NCBI RefSeq assembly: GCF_011752525.1
Contig: NZ_VWXI01000016.1
Location: 1 to 64,000 of the forward strand
Source of the DNA: Pantoea sp. Cy-639
Lineage (GTDB): Bacteria; Pseudomonadota; Gammaproteobacteria; Pseudomonadales; Pseudomonadaceae
DNA: 64,000 nt
Direction: 5' to 3'
Shown: positions 1 to 7,621 of the stretch, piece by piece
Position numbering within the stretch: position 1 is the first letter of the stretch
How the letters are laid out: the number at the start of each line of letters is the position of its first letter
Translations under genes and position numbers: made by a program
Notes under the pieces: model-generated
What the model was told of the DNA's origin: nothing
The model's database searches: none
Seen by the model: the letters and a program-made list of their open reading frames with translations, nothing else

Positions 1-71
1 GGCTTGCCTTTCTCGGTCACTTGCTTGACCGCTTCGATCTTGAATTCTTCAGGGTAACGCTGACGACTCAT
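1..71 (-). CDS. IS3-family transposase OrfA, N-terminal part
   Basis: The minus-strand frame starts with ATG at 71 and runs out of the window. The 23 visible residues begin MSRQRYPEEFKIEAVKQV, the typical start of the helix-turn-helix (HTH_Tnp_1) OrfA protein of IS3-family elements, which binds the terminal repeats and is normally fused to OrfB by programmed frameshifting. A perfect Shine-Dalgarno (GGAGGTG, 80-74) precedes the ATG by two bases. That site is part of a strong hairpin, described separately. Only the start is present, so integrity cannot be judged. Confidence 0.75.
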   Translation of the reverse strand, partial: MSRQRYPEEFKIEAVKQVTEKGK

Positions 72-73
72 GG

Positions 74-111
74 CACCTCCTATTTGGGCCTCATTATGAG
101 GCTTGGAGGTG
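74..111 (-). promoter_or_regulatory. Hairpin enclosing the transposase ribosome binding site
   Basis: CACCTCC (74-80) pairs with GGAGGTG (105-111), and GCCTCAT (88-94) pairs with ATGAGGC (96-102). The 74-80 arm is the Shine-Dalgarno of OrfA on the minus strand. A transcript entering from outside the element would fold this stem and hide the site. An internal promoter placed past the outer arm would leave it free. This resembles the protection against impinging transcription known for several IS families. Confidence 0.55.
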
Positions 112-134
112 TCTACGGAACCAGGGGCGATTCA

Positions 135-264
135 CCTGCATGATGTCACTAGGGCCGCATATGACGCTCGAAATACCCGCCTCCTGGAACCACCTCGCCT
201 CGGCGCCATAGGAGGCACGTAGAGAAAACTGATCTTCAGGTGGTGTTACCATAAAGATTTCCAT
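135..264 (-). pseudogene. Remnant of an M20-family (ArgE/DapE-like) metallopeptidase
   Basis: The minus-strand frame entering the IS encodes MEIFMVTPPEDQFSL, then RASYGAEARWFQEAG, then ISSVICGPSDIMQ. The order Y-G-x-E-A ... F-Q-E-A-G-I ... V-x-C-G-P-x-D-I is the C-terminal signature of acetylornithine deacetylase and related M20 peptidases, including the region around the last metal-binding turn. The usual next step (QAH.P.E) is lost because the IS starts there, and an in-frame stop lies just upstream of the ATG at 264. Only about 45 residues remain, so the piece cannot be functional. It marks a rearranged island edge. Confidence 0.55.
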
Positions 265-331
265 TGTCAGTTAATTAAGCTGATCATCAACTTTAAAGAG
301 ACTGACTTACACCCGAAATTCTTCCACACCC

Positions 332-1258
332 CTATGCACGCGAAACCACATCAAAGCATATATCCTCAATAAATTGCTGCCACTTTTTTTGATAAACCCC
401 TGCCCCCATCAACACTGCCTCATCTGTATGAGCTTCGTTACCTGAAACAGTAATACCGTGACCGGTCATAACTCCTCCATGCTCCGTCAGAATACAACGA
501 TTATGAAAAACATCGCCTTCAGCAGCCTCTCTTAACTCGAAAACTTGAATTTCAATATTTTCTAACCCTACGCCCAAACCTTGTACCACCTGGTTTTTGA
601 CGTGACCTGCTGATGGACTTCCCCCACCTGCATTCCCACTTCCGCGCTTTTCCTTAAAAAATATAGTTATCTTGGGCAAAGCATCCGTAAGACGGTCACG
701 AGAAATATAATTTATCATGAATCGGACAAAGCCTATAGCCTCGGACGACCAGCCAAATGGGTCGATAATAACTATATGCCTTGAAGACAGACGAACCAAA
801 CTTCCAACAGCGGATAACAAACCAGAATTAGTGCGAGGCACAGTCATTTGACCGTAGTGATTCCAAGAACTCCCCTCCAAATACATGCTATCAGGAGTGA
901 TATTGTTCTCTACCTCAATAGCAGAGAAAGAGAGAATCACGCCGAATGGAAATCTATAATTCTCGGCCAGAGCAGTTTCTGACCAAGTGACAACTTGATG
1001 ATCTGCCACATCTCTAGCAACGATGGATTCAGTTAGCCTTATTACCATCTCAGTATAACGACGCCCAGATAGTGACTGAGTGTCTTGAGGGCTATGCTGT
1101 AACAGATAGCTACGAAGCTTAGACATCTTTTTCTTCGGAAAGCTACTAACGATCCTTGGCGTACCCAACCCATACTCGCGAAGAAATTCAGCATAGTCAC
1201 GATCATTTGATGCCCAGGCTGATAAGACGGTCGGCTCAAGCGCATATTCATGGATCAT
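332..1258 (-). CDS. PLD-like protein, last gene of the restriction operon
   Basis: This is a 308-residue protein. I start it at the ATG at 1258, which overlaps the stop of the upstream ATPase as TGATG and implies translational coupling; the longer frame to 1303 has no support. The C-terminal half contains a buried strand ending in I-D-P (HIVIIDPFGW) and, about 90 residues later, H-N-R-C-I-L-T-E followed by a glycine strand. This looks like a degenerate phospholipase-D half site (HxKx4D with K to R and D to E). The N-terminal half is unrecognised. The DNA is AT-rich for Pseudomonas, which suggests transfer. It is probably the effector or partner of the ATPase, but the family assignment is tentative and no activity can be assigned. 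Confidence 0.7.
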   Translation of the reverse strand: MIHEYALEPTVLSAWASNDRDYAEFLREYGLGTPRIVSSFPKKKMSKLRSYLLQHSPQDTQSLSGRRYTEMVIRLTESIVARDVADHQVVTWSETALAENYRFPFGVILSFSAIEVENNITPDSMYLEGSSWNHYGQMTVPRTNSGLLSAVGSLVRLSSRHIVIIDPFGWSSEAIGFVRFMINYISRDRLTDALPKITIFFKEKRGSGNAGGGSPSAGHVKNQVVQGLGVGLENIEIQVFELREAAEGDVFHNRCILTEHGGVMTGHGITVSGNEAHTDEAVLMGAGVYQKKWQQFIEDICFDVVSRA

Positions 1259-2985
1259 CACAAAAGCTCCTCTCTGCGCTCTGCAAAAAAGCCATTTGGC
1301 CAACGGCTGGTGAACTCTCCCGTACTGTCTATCTCAATACGTCGGGCGATCACTCCTGCAGTACCTGGCTCCATGTAAATGATGGAGACATCCGCTGGAG
1401 AAACAGGTCGCAGGCCCTTCGGCAATGTACTTTCGGAGGTTTCACGAATACGGCGCAAGATCCGCAGGATCAGGTGTTCGCTGTGAGTTTCGATCAGAAA
1501 GGTGGATTTCTTGTTTGCTTGTGTCAGCAAATCGCCAATACCGACTTGAATCCTCGGATGGACATGCAGCTCAGGTTGCTCACAAGCGATAATACCTTGC
1601 ATGTCCTGTACTGCTGCAACTACCAGCGGGAAGAGTTGAGAAATCCCGACACCCACTTCAGAAAAAGCCACCTCAGTGTTGTTGCGGTCGTCCCACAGCA
1701 CCCACTTATGGTGGAGCTCCTTAGCTACCAGTTGCCGGGCTTTATCTACTGGAGAATTCCTTTCGGCCTTGAGCAGTTTCTTCAGTGCGTCTAGGGATAC
1801 TGAGTGCTCTTCGGGCAGGGGATTGCCCTCCGCATCCGTACCAGAGAGGCTAACACTGAGTGAATCCCCGAACGTCTCAAGCAATGCACTTAATTCACTG
1901 GAGGTATCTCCGCCTCCCGTGTAGGCGGCTTGGCTTATAGCGGTCTTCGAGCGCAGAAAGTAGCCGAGATTCAGAGCTTCTCCCGAGTTAAGCCAGTGAT
2001 TGAGCTCTAACATATTGGCCGAGCTGAGTCGCCCTGTGACGTCCCACGCGGCGGATCCAGAATACCAGTCCGTCTGCATCGGGTAGGGATTGGACCGATG
2101 CAGGGCGTCTGGAATAATACGCAACGGGCCGATGCACAGGCTCTCATTCAGTAATACCAATAGGTTGTCTAGGGGAGCCACAACCACATCGGACAGAATT
2201 TCATGTAGCCGTGTGGTGATGAGAGGATCGTCTGTATCTACCACCGACTCCAGTCGCTTTCCTAGCACTGGTAAGGCACCAACAAATCCCTTGAAGCCAA
2301 TGGCGGCATGATCGAAAGAAATATCGGTGGCTTGCCCCACGCCTCTTCTGGAAACTTCTTGTGGATTACGATCACTATTGAGCAGCTCGTGTAATCGACT
2401 GACAAAGCCATCAACACTGCTCCCCTCATGCAAACGCTCAAGCGGAGTCAGCAAAGCAGGATGCTGATAATCTAGCCAAGTTATAGTAGGCTGTTTAAGC
2501 CCGGCATCACTGGCGAGTTCGGCAATTAGACGGTCATCCAGCCAGACTTTATAGCAAGCAACGTATGCCGTTTCTTTATTACTCGACCAAGCAATGTCAA
2601 ACTCAATAGAAACTCGATTTGCGTCAACAGTGGGACTATCAGCAGGCAGGTCAAAATCATCACCTATCAGATCAACAACCTGACTATAACTCGAACCAAT
2701 TAAACCTGACTTATCCATCGCCAGCTTTAAAACCATTCTCTTGGTAGTATCTCGACCGTTGATCAGACTTTTGAAGCCGCCAACGTGCTTTTCACCCAGC
2801 GCGTCGATACGCTGGGGGTCACATTGCCCTTTTCCTAGTATTTGCTGGATATAGAACAGCGCCATCAGCACTGAGCTTTTGCCCACGCTATTCGGCCCAA
2901 ACAGCATTGTGACAGGTGCTAGTTCGATAGTTTGAGTGGACTGGAAGGAGCGGAAATTAGTGAGAGAAATTTCTGTAATATTCAT
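1258..2985 (-). CDS. AAA ATPase of the SMC/ABC-like DUF3696 type
   Basis: This 575-residue protein starts MNITEISLTNFRSF, the usual opening of RecF/SMC-like ATPases. The Walker A is GPNSVGKS (about 30-37). The Walker B/D-loop region is CEQPELHVHP (about 468), and an ETHSEH switch motif lies near 499. The tail contains D-x-x-G-E-F ... W-P-x-G-F-F-x-E-R, the hallmark of DUF3696. Such ATPases act as sensors or motors in many nuclease-coupled defence modules (Septu and OLD-type systems are analogues). Here the partner is presumably the coupled PLD-like gene downstream. It lies 64 bases after hsdS without a strong ribosome site, so it may be translated less than the hsd genes. The function beyond ATP hydrolysis is inferred. 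Confidence 0.85.
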   Translation of the reverse strand: MNITEISLTNFRSFQSTQTIELAPVTMLFGPNSVGKSSVLMALFYIQQILGKGQCDPQRIDALGEKHVGGFKSLINGRDTTKRMVLKLAMDKSGLIGSSYSQVVDLIGDDFDLPADSPTVDANRVSIEFDIAWSSNKETAYVACYKVWLDDRLIAELASDAGLKQPTITWLDYQHPALLTPLERLHEGSSVDGFVSRLHELLNSDRNPQEVSRRGVGQATDISFDHAAIGFKGFVGALPVLGKRLESVVDTDDPLITTRLHEILSDVVVAPLDNLLVLLNESLCIGPLRIIPDALHRSNPYPMQTDWYSGSAAWDVTGRLSSANMLELNHWLNSGEALNLGYFLRSKTAISQAAYTGGGDTSSELSALLETFGDSLSVSLSGTDAEGNPLPEEHSVSLDALKKLLKAERNSPVDKARQLVAKELHHKWVLWDDRNNTEVAFSEVGVGISQLFPLVVAAVQDMQGIIACEQPELHVHPRIQVGIGDLLTQANKKSTFLIETHSEHLILRILRRIRETSESTLPKGLRPVSPADVSIIYMEPGTAGVIARRIEIDSTGEFTSRWPNGFFAERREELL

Positions 2986-3049
2986 ATATTCTATACTCTA
3001 GCGCTATCCACAAGCCAACTAAAAATCGTTGAACCCATGATGCTCGCCC

Positions 3050-4183
3050 CTATATCTGCCCAGACAAACATTTATGACTGAGCGAACTGAAAAGTTCTTC
3101 CACCACCTTAAGCGAAGAATTGATCCTTATAAGCCTGCACCTTGTCGCAACAACTAGCTCTTGGTAACGCCTTTGCATTTCAGCCGGAGGAAGCATAATT
3201 GGAATATTCTGCATTTCCTGCGCATTAATATTCGCCATTCCAACAATGCTCTTGCAAACAGACTTAAGCGTCGCCTTTCCATGAGCTGAATTCAAATATC
3301 CAGCTATATAATAGCTATTACCCCTCTCATTCGGCCGCACCCTTATTAAATACCCGGCAATAGCGACCGGATCATCCATATCATAAACAGCCGCCTTCCC
3401 AACAAGTTCCTTGCTGTTTGTTCTATTGAATAATAGATCGCCTTTTCTCGCCAAGTATTTAGATTGATCCTTCCCCTCAAGATCAATGTATTTTAAATCT
3501 TTTAGATCAATCCTACCTTGGTAGGTAACATTACCCATTCGCAAAATAGGATACTCCCCATAAGCCTCTGAGGCTTTGGCTGATGTTCCATAATCTGCTG
3601 TTGCAACCAAATCACGGATTGTTCCAATAGGAAACCCTTTGGGATTATTCACCGGATCGCCAAACATGTCCTCAAACACGGCACGGAGGAAGTCGTCGAC
3701 GAGCTCGATGGCTTGCTGCCGTTTGCGGCGAATGGCCTCGGCCTTATCGAGGATGGCGGCAATGCGCTTTTGTTCGACCAAGGATGGAACTGGAACAACA
3801 TTTTCCTTGAGAAACTTAAAATGCCTGCTGTAACCAGCAGACTCAATAGTCAATGAAGAAAAATAATAGAATAAGAACTTCCTATCCAACTCAACTTTTG
3901 GCTCAAGAACCTTTACACCATCAGCCCCTAAACAAAAAGGCTCATCTATAAATTTAAAAATCCGAGTGTGATCACCAAATACAATTGCAGGGTATCCACT
4001 CAAAGAGACTACTGAGTCATCATCAGTATAACCACCAAACTTCTGCTGCCCTTGGTCAACTATAGGAAATTTGCCTTGCTCCAAATATTCAGACTTCTGC
4101 AACTTCGAATATTCAGAAGTAACATCTTTGACAGCCACACTGAACGGCAATACATCCCAGTGCGCCGGGAAAATTAGGCTCAC
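3050..4183 (-). CDS. hsdS: Type I restriction enzyme specificity subunit HsdS
   Basis: The 377-residue DNA-recognition subunit directs the HsdM/HsdR complex. The layout is target recognition domain 1 (about 1-130), a central conserved helix block (EQKRIAAILDKAEAIRRKRQ, 137-156, continuing to about 180), target recognition domain 2 (about 185-335), and a C-terminal helix. The start is GTG at 4183, overlapping the hsdM stop by four bases (GTGA), which gives tight coupling. The two recognition domains are markedly AT-rich while the central block (roughly 3650-3790) is GC-rich, a mosaic expected from domain shuffling. The recognised sequence cannot be deduced. The protein is somewhat short but complete. 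Confidence 0.93.
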   Translation of the reverse strand: MSLIFPAHWDVLPFSVAVKDVTSEYSKLQKSEYLEQGKFPIVDQGQQKFGGYTDDDSVVSLSGYPAIVFGDHTRIFKFIDEPFCLGADGVKVLEPKVELDRKFLFYYFSSLTIESAGYSRHFKFLKENVVPVPSLVEQKRIAAILDKAEAIRRKRQQAIELVDDFLRAVFEDMFGDPVNNPKGFPIGTIRDLVATADYGTSAKASEAYGEYPILRMGNVTYQGRIDLKDLKYIDLEGKDQSKYLARKGDLLFNRTNSKELVGKAAVYDMDDPVAIAGYLIRVRPNERGNSYYIAGYLNSAHGKATLKSVCKSIVGMANINAQEMQNIPIMLPPAEMQRRYQELVVATRCRLIRINSSLKVVEELFSSLSHKCLSGQI

Positions 4184-5763
4184 AGCATCCCCTCCAGCTC
4201 ATCCAGGCCCGCCAGAATCTCCTGCTCCAGTCCTTTCAGCCGCTGCAGAATCGCTTTTGGGTCTTCGTACTGCTCATGTCGGTATTCCACTTGCTTGTAG
4301 CGATTGATAGAGAGGTCGTACTTGTTGGCGACGATATCCTCGGGCGTTACGACAAAGGCCTTTTTGCGCTTGTCGCCGAACAGAGTATTAATAGTGCTAG
4401 CGCTGATATTGCTGTCGATCATCTGCCGGTATTTGTGCCACTGGGCGATGGCGTCGGGCAGGTCGTTGCTACCCTCCCCTTTCAGCTCGGTGCGCTTGTC
4501 ATCCAGCGAGTAGCCATCGGCTTGCAGGTCGTAGAACCATACGCGCTCGGTGGTGCCGCCCTTGGTGAAAATCAGGATGGCAGTGCTGACTCCGGCATAG
4601 GGCTTGAACACGCCACTGGGCAGGCTGACGATGCCCTCCAACTGGTTGTTGTCGAGCAGCTCATGGCGCAGTTGCTGGTGGGCCTTGGATGCGCCGAACA
4701 GCACGCCGTCCGGCACGATCACCGCGGCGCGGCCACCCAGCTTGAGCGAGCGCAGGATATGGGCAACGAACAGTAACTCGGTCTTTTTGGTTTTTACCAG
4801 ACCGAGTACATCGGGATTAGTGTTGGTTTCGTCCAGACTGCCCTTGAACGGTGGGTTGGCCAGCACCACATCGAAGAAGTTCTGTTCCTGACGCGGGTAG
4901 TGTTCCTTGATGGATTTGCTCAGGGAGTCCTGGTAGCGGATGTTCGCGCCGTTCACGCCGTGCAGCATCATGTTCATGCTGGAAACGCGCAGCATGGTGG
5001 TGTCGAAGTCGAAGCCCCAGAACATCTGGCTGTTGATGTGCTGGCGGTAGGGTTCGAGCAGGTCGCCTGAGTAATGCGGGTTGTCGTCATCATCGGTGAA
5101 GGTGCCTTCCGGGCTGGAATGCACGCGGTTGAGGTATTCCATGGTGCGTGCGAGAAAGCCGGCGGTGCCACATGCCGGGTCACAGATCACTTCGGTGGGC
5201 TGCGGGGCGATCAGCTCGATCATCGCGTCGATGATATGGCGCGGTGTACGGAACTGGCCATTGATGCCGGCAGTGGTGAGCTTACTCAGCAGGTATTCGT
5301 AGATATCGCCCTTCACATCGCTCAGGGTCAGCGGCAGGTCGTTGACCATCTCCACGGCGGAGGTGAGCACGGACTCGTTCTTGATTTCCAGATCGGCGTC
5401 CTGCATATATTCGCTGATGTGGCCGAGGCCTTCGCGCTCACCGCCCTCACCTTCGGCGCTGCCGAGTTGGGCGAAAAACGGATAGACCTTTTTCTTGAGG
5501 TGACTGTGCAGTTCCTTCCCGCTCATGTTGCGAAAATTTTTCCAGCGCAGCAGTTGGCCTTCCGGTGTATTGGGAAACAGACGGTCGAAGGCCTTGCCGG
5601 TGCGGTTAGCCTTGCGCTCAGCCACGTCTTCTTGCATGTCGAGCATCCGAGCGAACATCAGGTAGCTGATCTGTTCGATCACGGTCAGCGGGTTGGTGAT
5701 ACCGCCAGTCCAGAATTTTTCCCAGAGCTTGTCGATATCGTTGCGTATCTTGCCGGTGAGCAT
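4180..5763 (-). CDS. hsdM: Type I restriction enzyme methylase subunit HsdM
   Basis: This 527-residue N6-adenine methyltransferase subunit has an HsdM_N helical domain (about 1-140), the SAM-binding motif I DPACGTAGF (195-203) and the catalytic motif IV NPPF (303-306). The length and motif order are standard for HsdM. It methylates the host target chosen by HsdS and forms the M2S1 core to which HsdR attaches. Its ATG at 5763 overlaps the rmuC stop as TGATG, and its stop overlaps the hsdS GTG. The methylase therefore lies downstream of both hsdR and rmuC in one transcript. That is unusual for protection before restriction and implies post-translational control or extra promoters. Confidence 0.95.
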   Translation of the reverse strand: MLTGKIRNDIDKLWEKFWTGGITNPLTVIEQISYLMFARMLDMQEDVAERKANRTGKAFDRLFPNTPEGQLLRWKNFRNMSGKELHSHLKKKVYPFFAQLGSAEGEGGEREGLGHISEYMQDADLEIKNESVLTSAVEMVNDLPLTLSDVKGDIYEYLLSKLTTAGINGQFRTPRHIIDAMIELIAPQPTEVICDPACGTAGFLARTMEYLNRVHSSPEGTFTDDDDNPHYSGDLLEPYRQHINSQMFWGFDFDTTMLRVSSMNMMLHGVNGANIRYQDSLSKSIKEHYPRQEQNFFDVVLANPPFKGSLDETNTNPDVLGLVKTKKTELLFVAHILRSLKLGGRAAVIVPDGVLFGASKAHQQLRHELLDNNQLEGIVSLPSGVFKPYAGVSTAILIFTKGGTTERVWFYDLQADGYSLDDKRTELKGEGSNDLPDAIAQWHKYRQMIDSNISASTINTLFGDKRKKAFVVTPEDIVANKYDLSINRYKQVEYRHEQYEDPKAILQRLKGLEQEILAGLDELEGML

Positions 5764-7613
5764 CAGGCGTTCTCGTAGTCGGTTTCAGTGTCGGATTCAG
5801 CGAGCAGGTCTTGATCTTCGGTGCTGTCAGTGAGCGCCTCAATGTTCTGCTCGGCAGGGATAAAGTCGATTTCCAGCGCAGCTTTGTCAGCGAAATAGGC
5901 AGGTAACTGGGCTTTGATGGCAGGCGCCAGATTCTTGAATTCGCCCACCTGTTTGACCAGGTTGCCCTTGCCGCTGACCAGCTGGCCTTCGGCCTTAACA
6001 TATGCTTCGGTCGCGGTTTCCAAGCCCTTTTTTATTTTCTCAAAGCTGGCCAAGAAGGTGTTGAGCTTTTTGAACACGCCCTCTGCCCGACTGGCCAGCG
6101 CGGCGGTGTGTTTGTTCTGATCCTCATAGCGCCAAAGCTGGCGCACAATATTAAGGCTGGTGAGCAGCGTGGTAGGTGTGGCCACCAGCACGTTATTCTC
6201 GATGGCCTGCTGGAACAGGCTTTCGTCTGCCTTGAGCGCTTCGACGAAGGCCGACTCAATAGGGATAAACATGAATACAATGTCCGGAGAATTAAGGCCC
6301 GGCAGTTTGTAATAGTCGCGGTCAGCCAGTTCCTTGATGCGGCTGGCCACTGCCTGGACGTGCTCTTTCAGGGCCTGCTTACGCTCCAAATCGTCTTCTG
6401 CGTTCACATAGCGGGTATAGGCGTTAAGCGAAACCTTGGCGTCGATGATCAGGTGCCTGGCCTGAGGCAGGTACACCACGGCGTCGGGGCGCTGGCGCCC
6501 CTCCTCCGTGGTGATGCTGACTTCGCGCAGATAGTCCTTGCCCAACTGCAGGCCTGAGCGGTCGAGTACGTTCTCCAGCACCAGCTCGCCCCAGTTGCCC
6601 TGCAGCTTCTTCTGGCCGCGCAGCGCAGTGGACAGCTCATGGGCTTCGGTAGTGATCTGCTGGTTCAGCGTTTTCAGTTGCTCCAACTCTTTGCGCAGCT
6701 CGCCCTGCTGGGTGGTTTCGCGGTGGTGGATCTCTTGCACTTCACGCTTGAAGGTGTCGATGGACTGCTGGAACGGCGTCATCACAGCACTAAGGCTGAC
6801 CTTGCTGCTTTCCTGTAGGGCCTGGGTTTTCGCTTCGAGAATCTCGTTGGACAGCAGCTTGAATTGCTCGCTTAAGCTGGCTTTCTGCCGTTCAAAGTTG
6901 ACCTGCTCACGGGCATGGCTGGCCTCGCGTTCATCCAGTTCAGCCCTAAGTTTAGTTTCCTGGCGCTTGATCTCTGCTTGGTCGCCCTGCAGCGTTTCTA
7001 TCTTTTCGCCTGCGGTCTTCATCTGCTCCTTCAGCTCTGCCAGCTGTGTCCGAGCATCCGTGTTGGCAGCCTCAAAGCCTTTGGCTTTTTTACCCTCTTC
7101 GGCCAGTGCTGACTTGAGACCACTGACCGATTCACGCTCTTGCTGCAGCAAGGTATTCGCCTGCTCCAGACGACTCTGGTAGTCGTCAACTTTTGCGTTA
7201 AGGCTCCGAACTTCAGTCAACGCCGTTTCATGCTGAATTACCGCTTCATGATGTTGTTTGGCAGACTGCTCCAGCTTGGCCTCCAGGGTTGCATGACGAC
7301 CCTTAGCTTCCTGCTGTTCCTGAGTCAGCCGCGTCACGCTGTCGAACGCGCCCTGTAGCTTGGTTTTCAGGGTGCTCTCGGCTACCTGGAGCTCATGCAC
7401 TCGTGCTTCCGCGGCCTTGAGCTGCTCACTTAGCGCGGCGCTGCCGGACACGGCTGTCGTTTGAGCCAGTTGGGCCTGCTCAAGCTCGGCCTCTAGCTGA
7501 CTGAGTTGCCGGCCCTGACGCAGTGCTGCCGCGAAATAACCTAGCAACGCGCAAGCCAGTGCGAGTACAACTGCGATGACGATGATATCAGTGGTCCATT
7601 GACTGGCTTGCAT
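5763..7613 (-). CDS. rmuC: RmuC-like recombination-limiting protein inside the hsd operon
   Basis: A 616-residue protein. An N-terminal membrane segment (IIVIAVVLALACALLGYF, within the first 35 residues) is followed by a long glutamine/glutamate-rich coiled coil (about 35-300) and then the RmuC nuclease-like domain (about 330-580; G-N-W-G-E, RPDAVVYLP and IIDAKVSLNAY are visible, the latter an E/D-x-K nuclease core). I choose ATG at 7613 because AGGAG sits five bases upstream; the GTG at 7619 would abut it. E. coli RmuC limits inversions at short repeats, and its biochemical role is unsettled. It is locked between hsdR and hsdM (TGATG overlap with hsdM), so it probably processes DNA ends or restrains restriction damage. 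That role is inference. Confidence 0.88.
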   Translation of the reverse strand: MQASQWTTDIIVIAVVLALACALLGYFAAALRQGRQLSQLEAELEQAQLAQTTAVSGSAALSEQLKAAEARVHELQVAESTLKTKLQGAFDSVTRLTQEQQEAKGRHATLEAKLEQSAKQHHEAVIQHETALTEVRSLNAKVDDYQSRLEQANTLLQQERESVSGLKSALAEEGKKAKGFEAANTDARTQLAELKEQMKTAGEKIETLQGDQAEIKRQETKLRAELDEREASHAREQVNFERQKASLSEQFKLLSNEILEAKTQALQESSKVSLSAVMTPFQQSIDTFKREVQEIHHRETTQQGELRKELEQLKTLNQQITTEAHELSTALRGQKKLQGNWGELVLENVLDRSGLQLGKDYLREVSITTEEGRQRPDAVVYLPQARHLIIDAKVSLNAYTRYVNAEDDLERKQALKEHVQAVASRIKELADRDYYKLPGLNSPDIVFMFIPIESAFVEALKADESLFQQAIENNVLVATPTTLLTSLNIVRQLWRYEDQNKHTAALASRAEGVFKKLNTFLASFEKIKKGLETATEAYVKAEGQLVSGKGNLVKQVGEFKNLAPAIKAQLPAYFADKAALEIDFIPAEQNIEALTDSTEDQDLLAESDTETDYENA

Positions 7614-7621
7614 GTGCACTC

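Larger units (their letters stand above)
1..134 (-). mobile_element. Left end of an IS3-family insertion sequence (partial)
   Basis: The window opens inside an insertion sequence read on the minus strand. Its terminus reads TGAATCGCCCC on the minus strand, ending at 134, a TG-starting terminus like those of IS3-family elements as I remember them. The first transposase frame follows 63 bases inside the tip. The rest of the element lies outside the window, so the other end and any target duplication cannot be seen. The tip interrupts a peptidase remnant. Confidence 0.75.
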
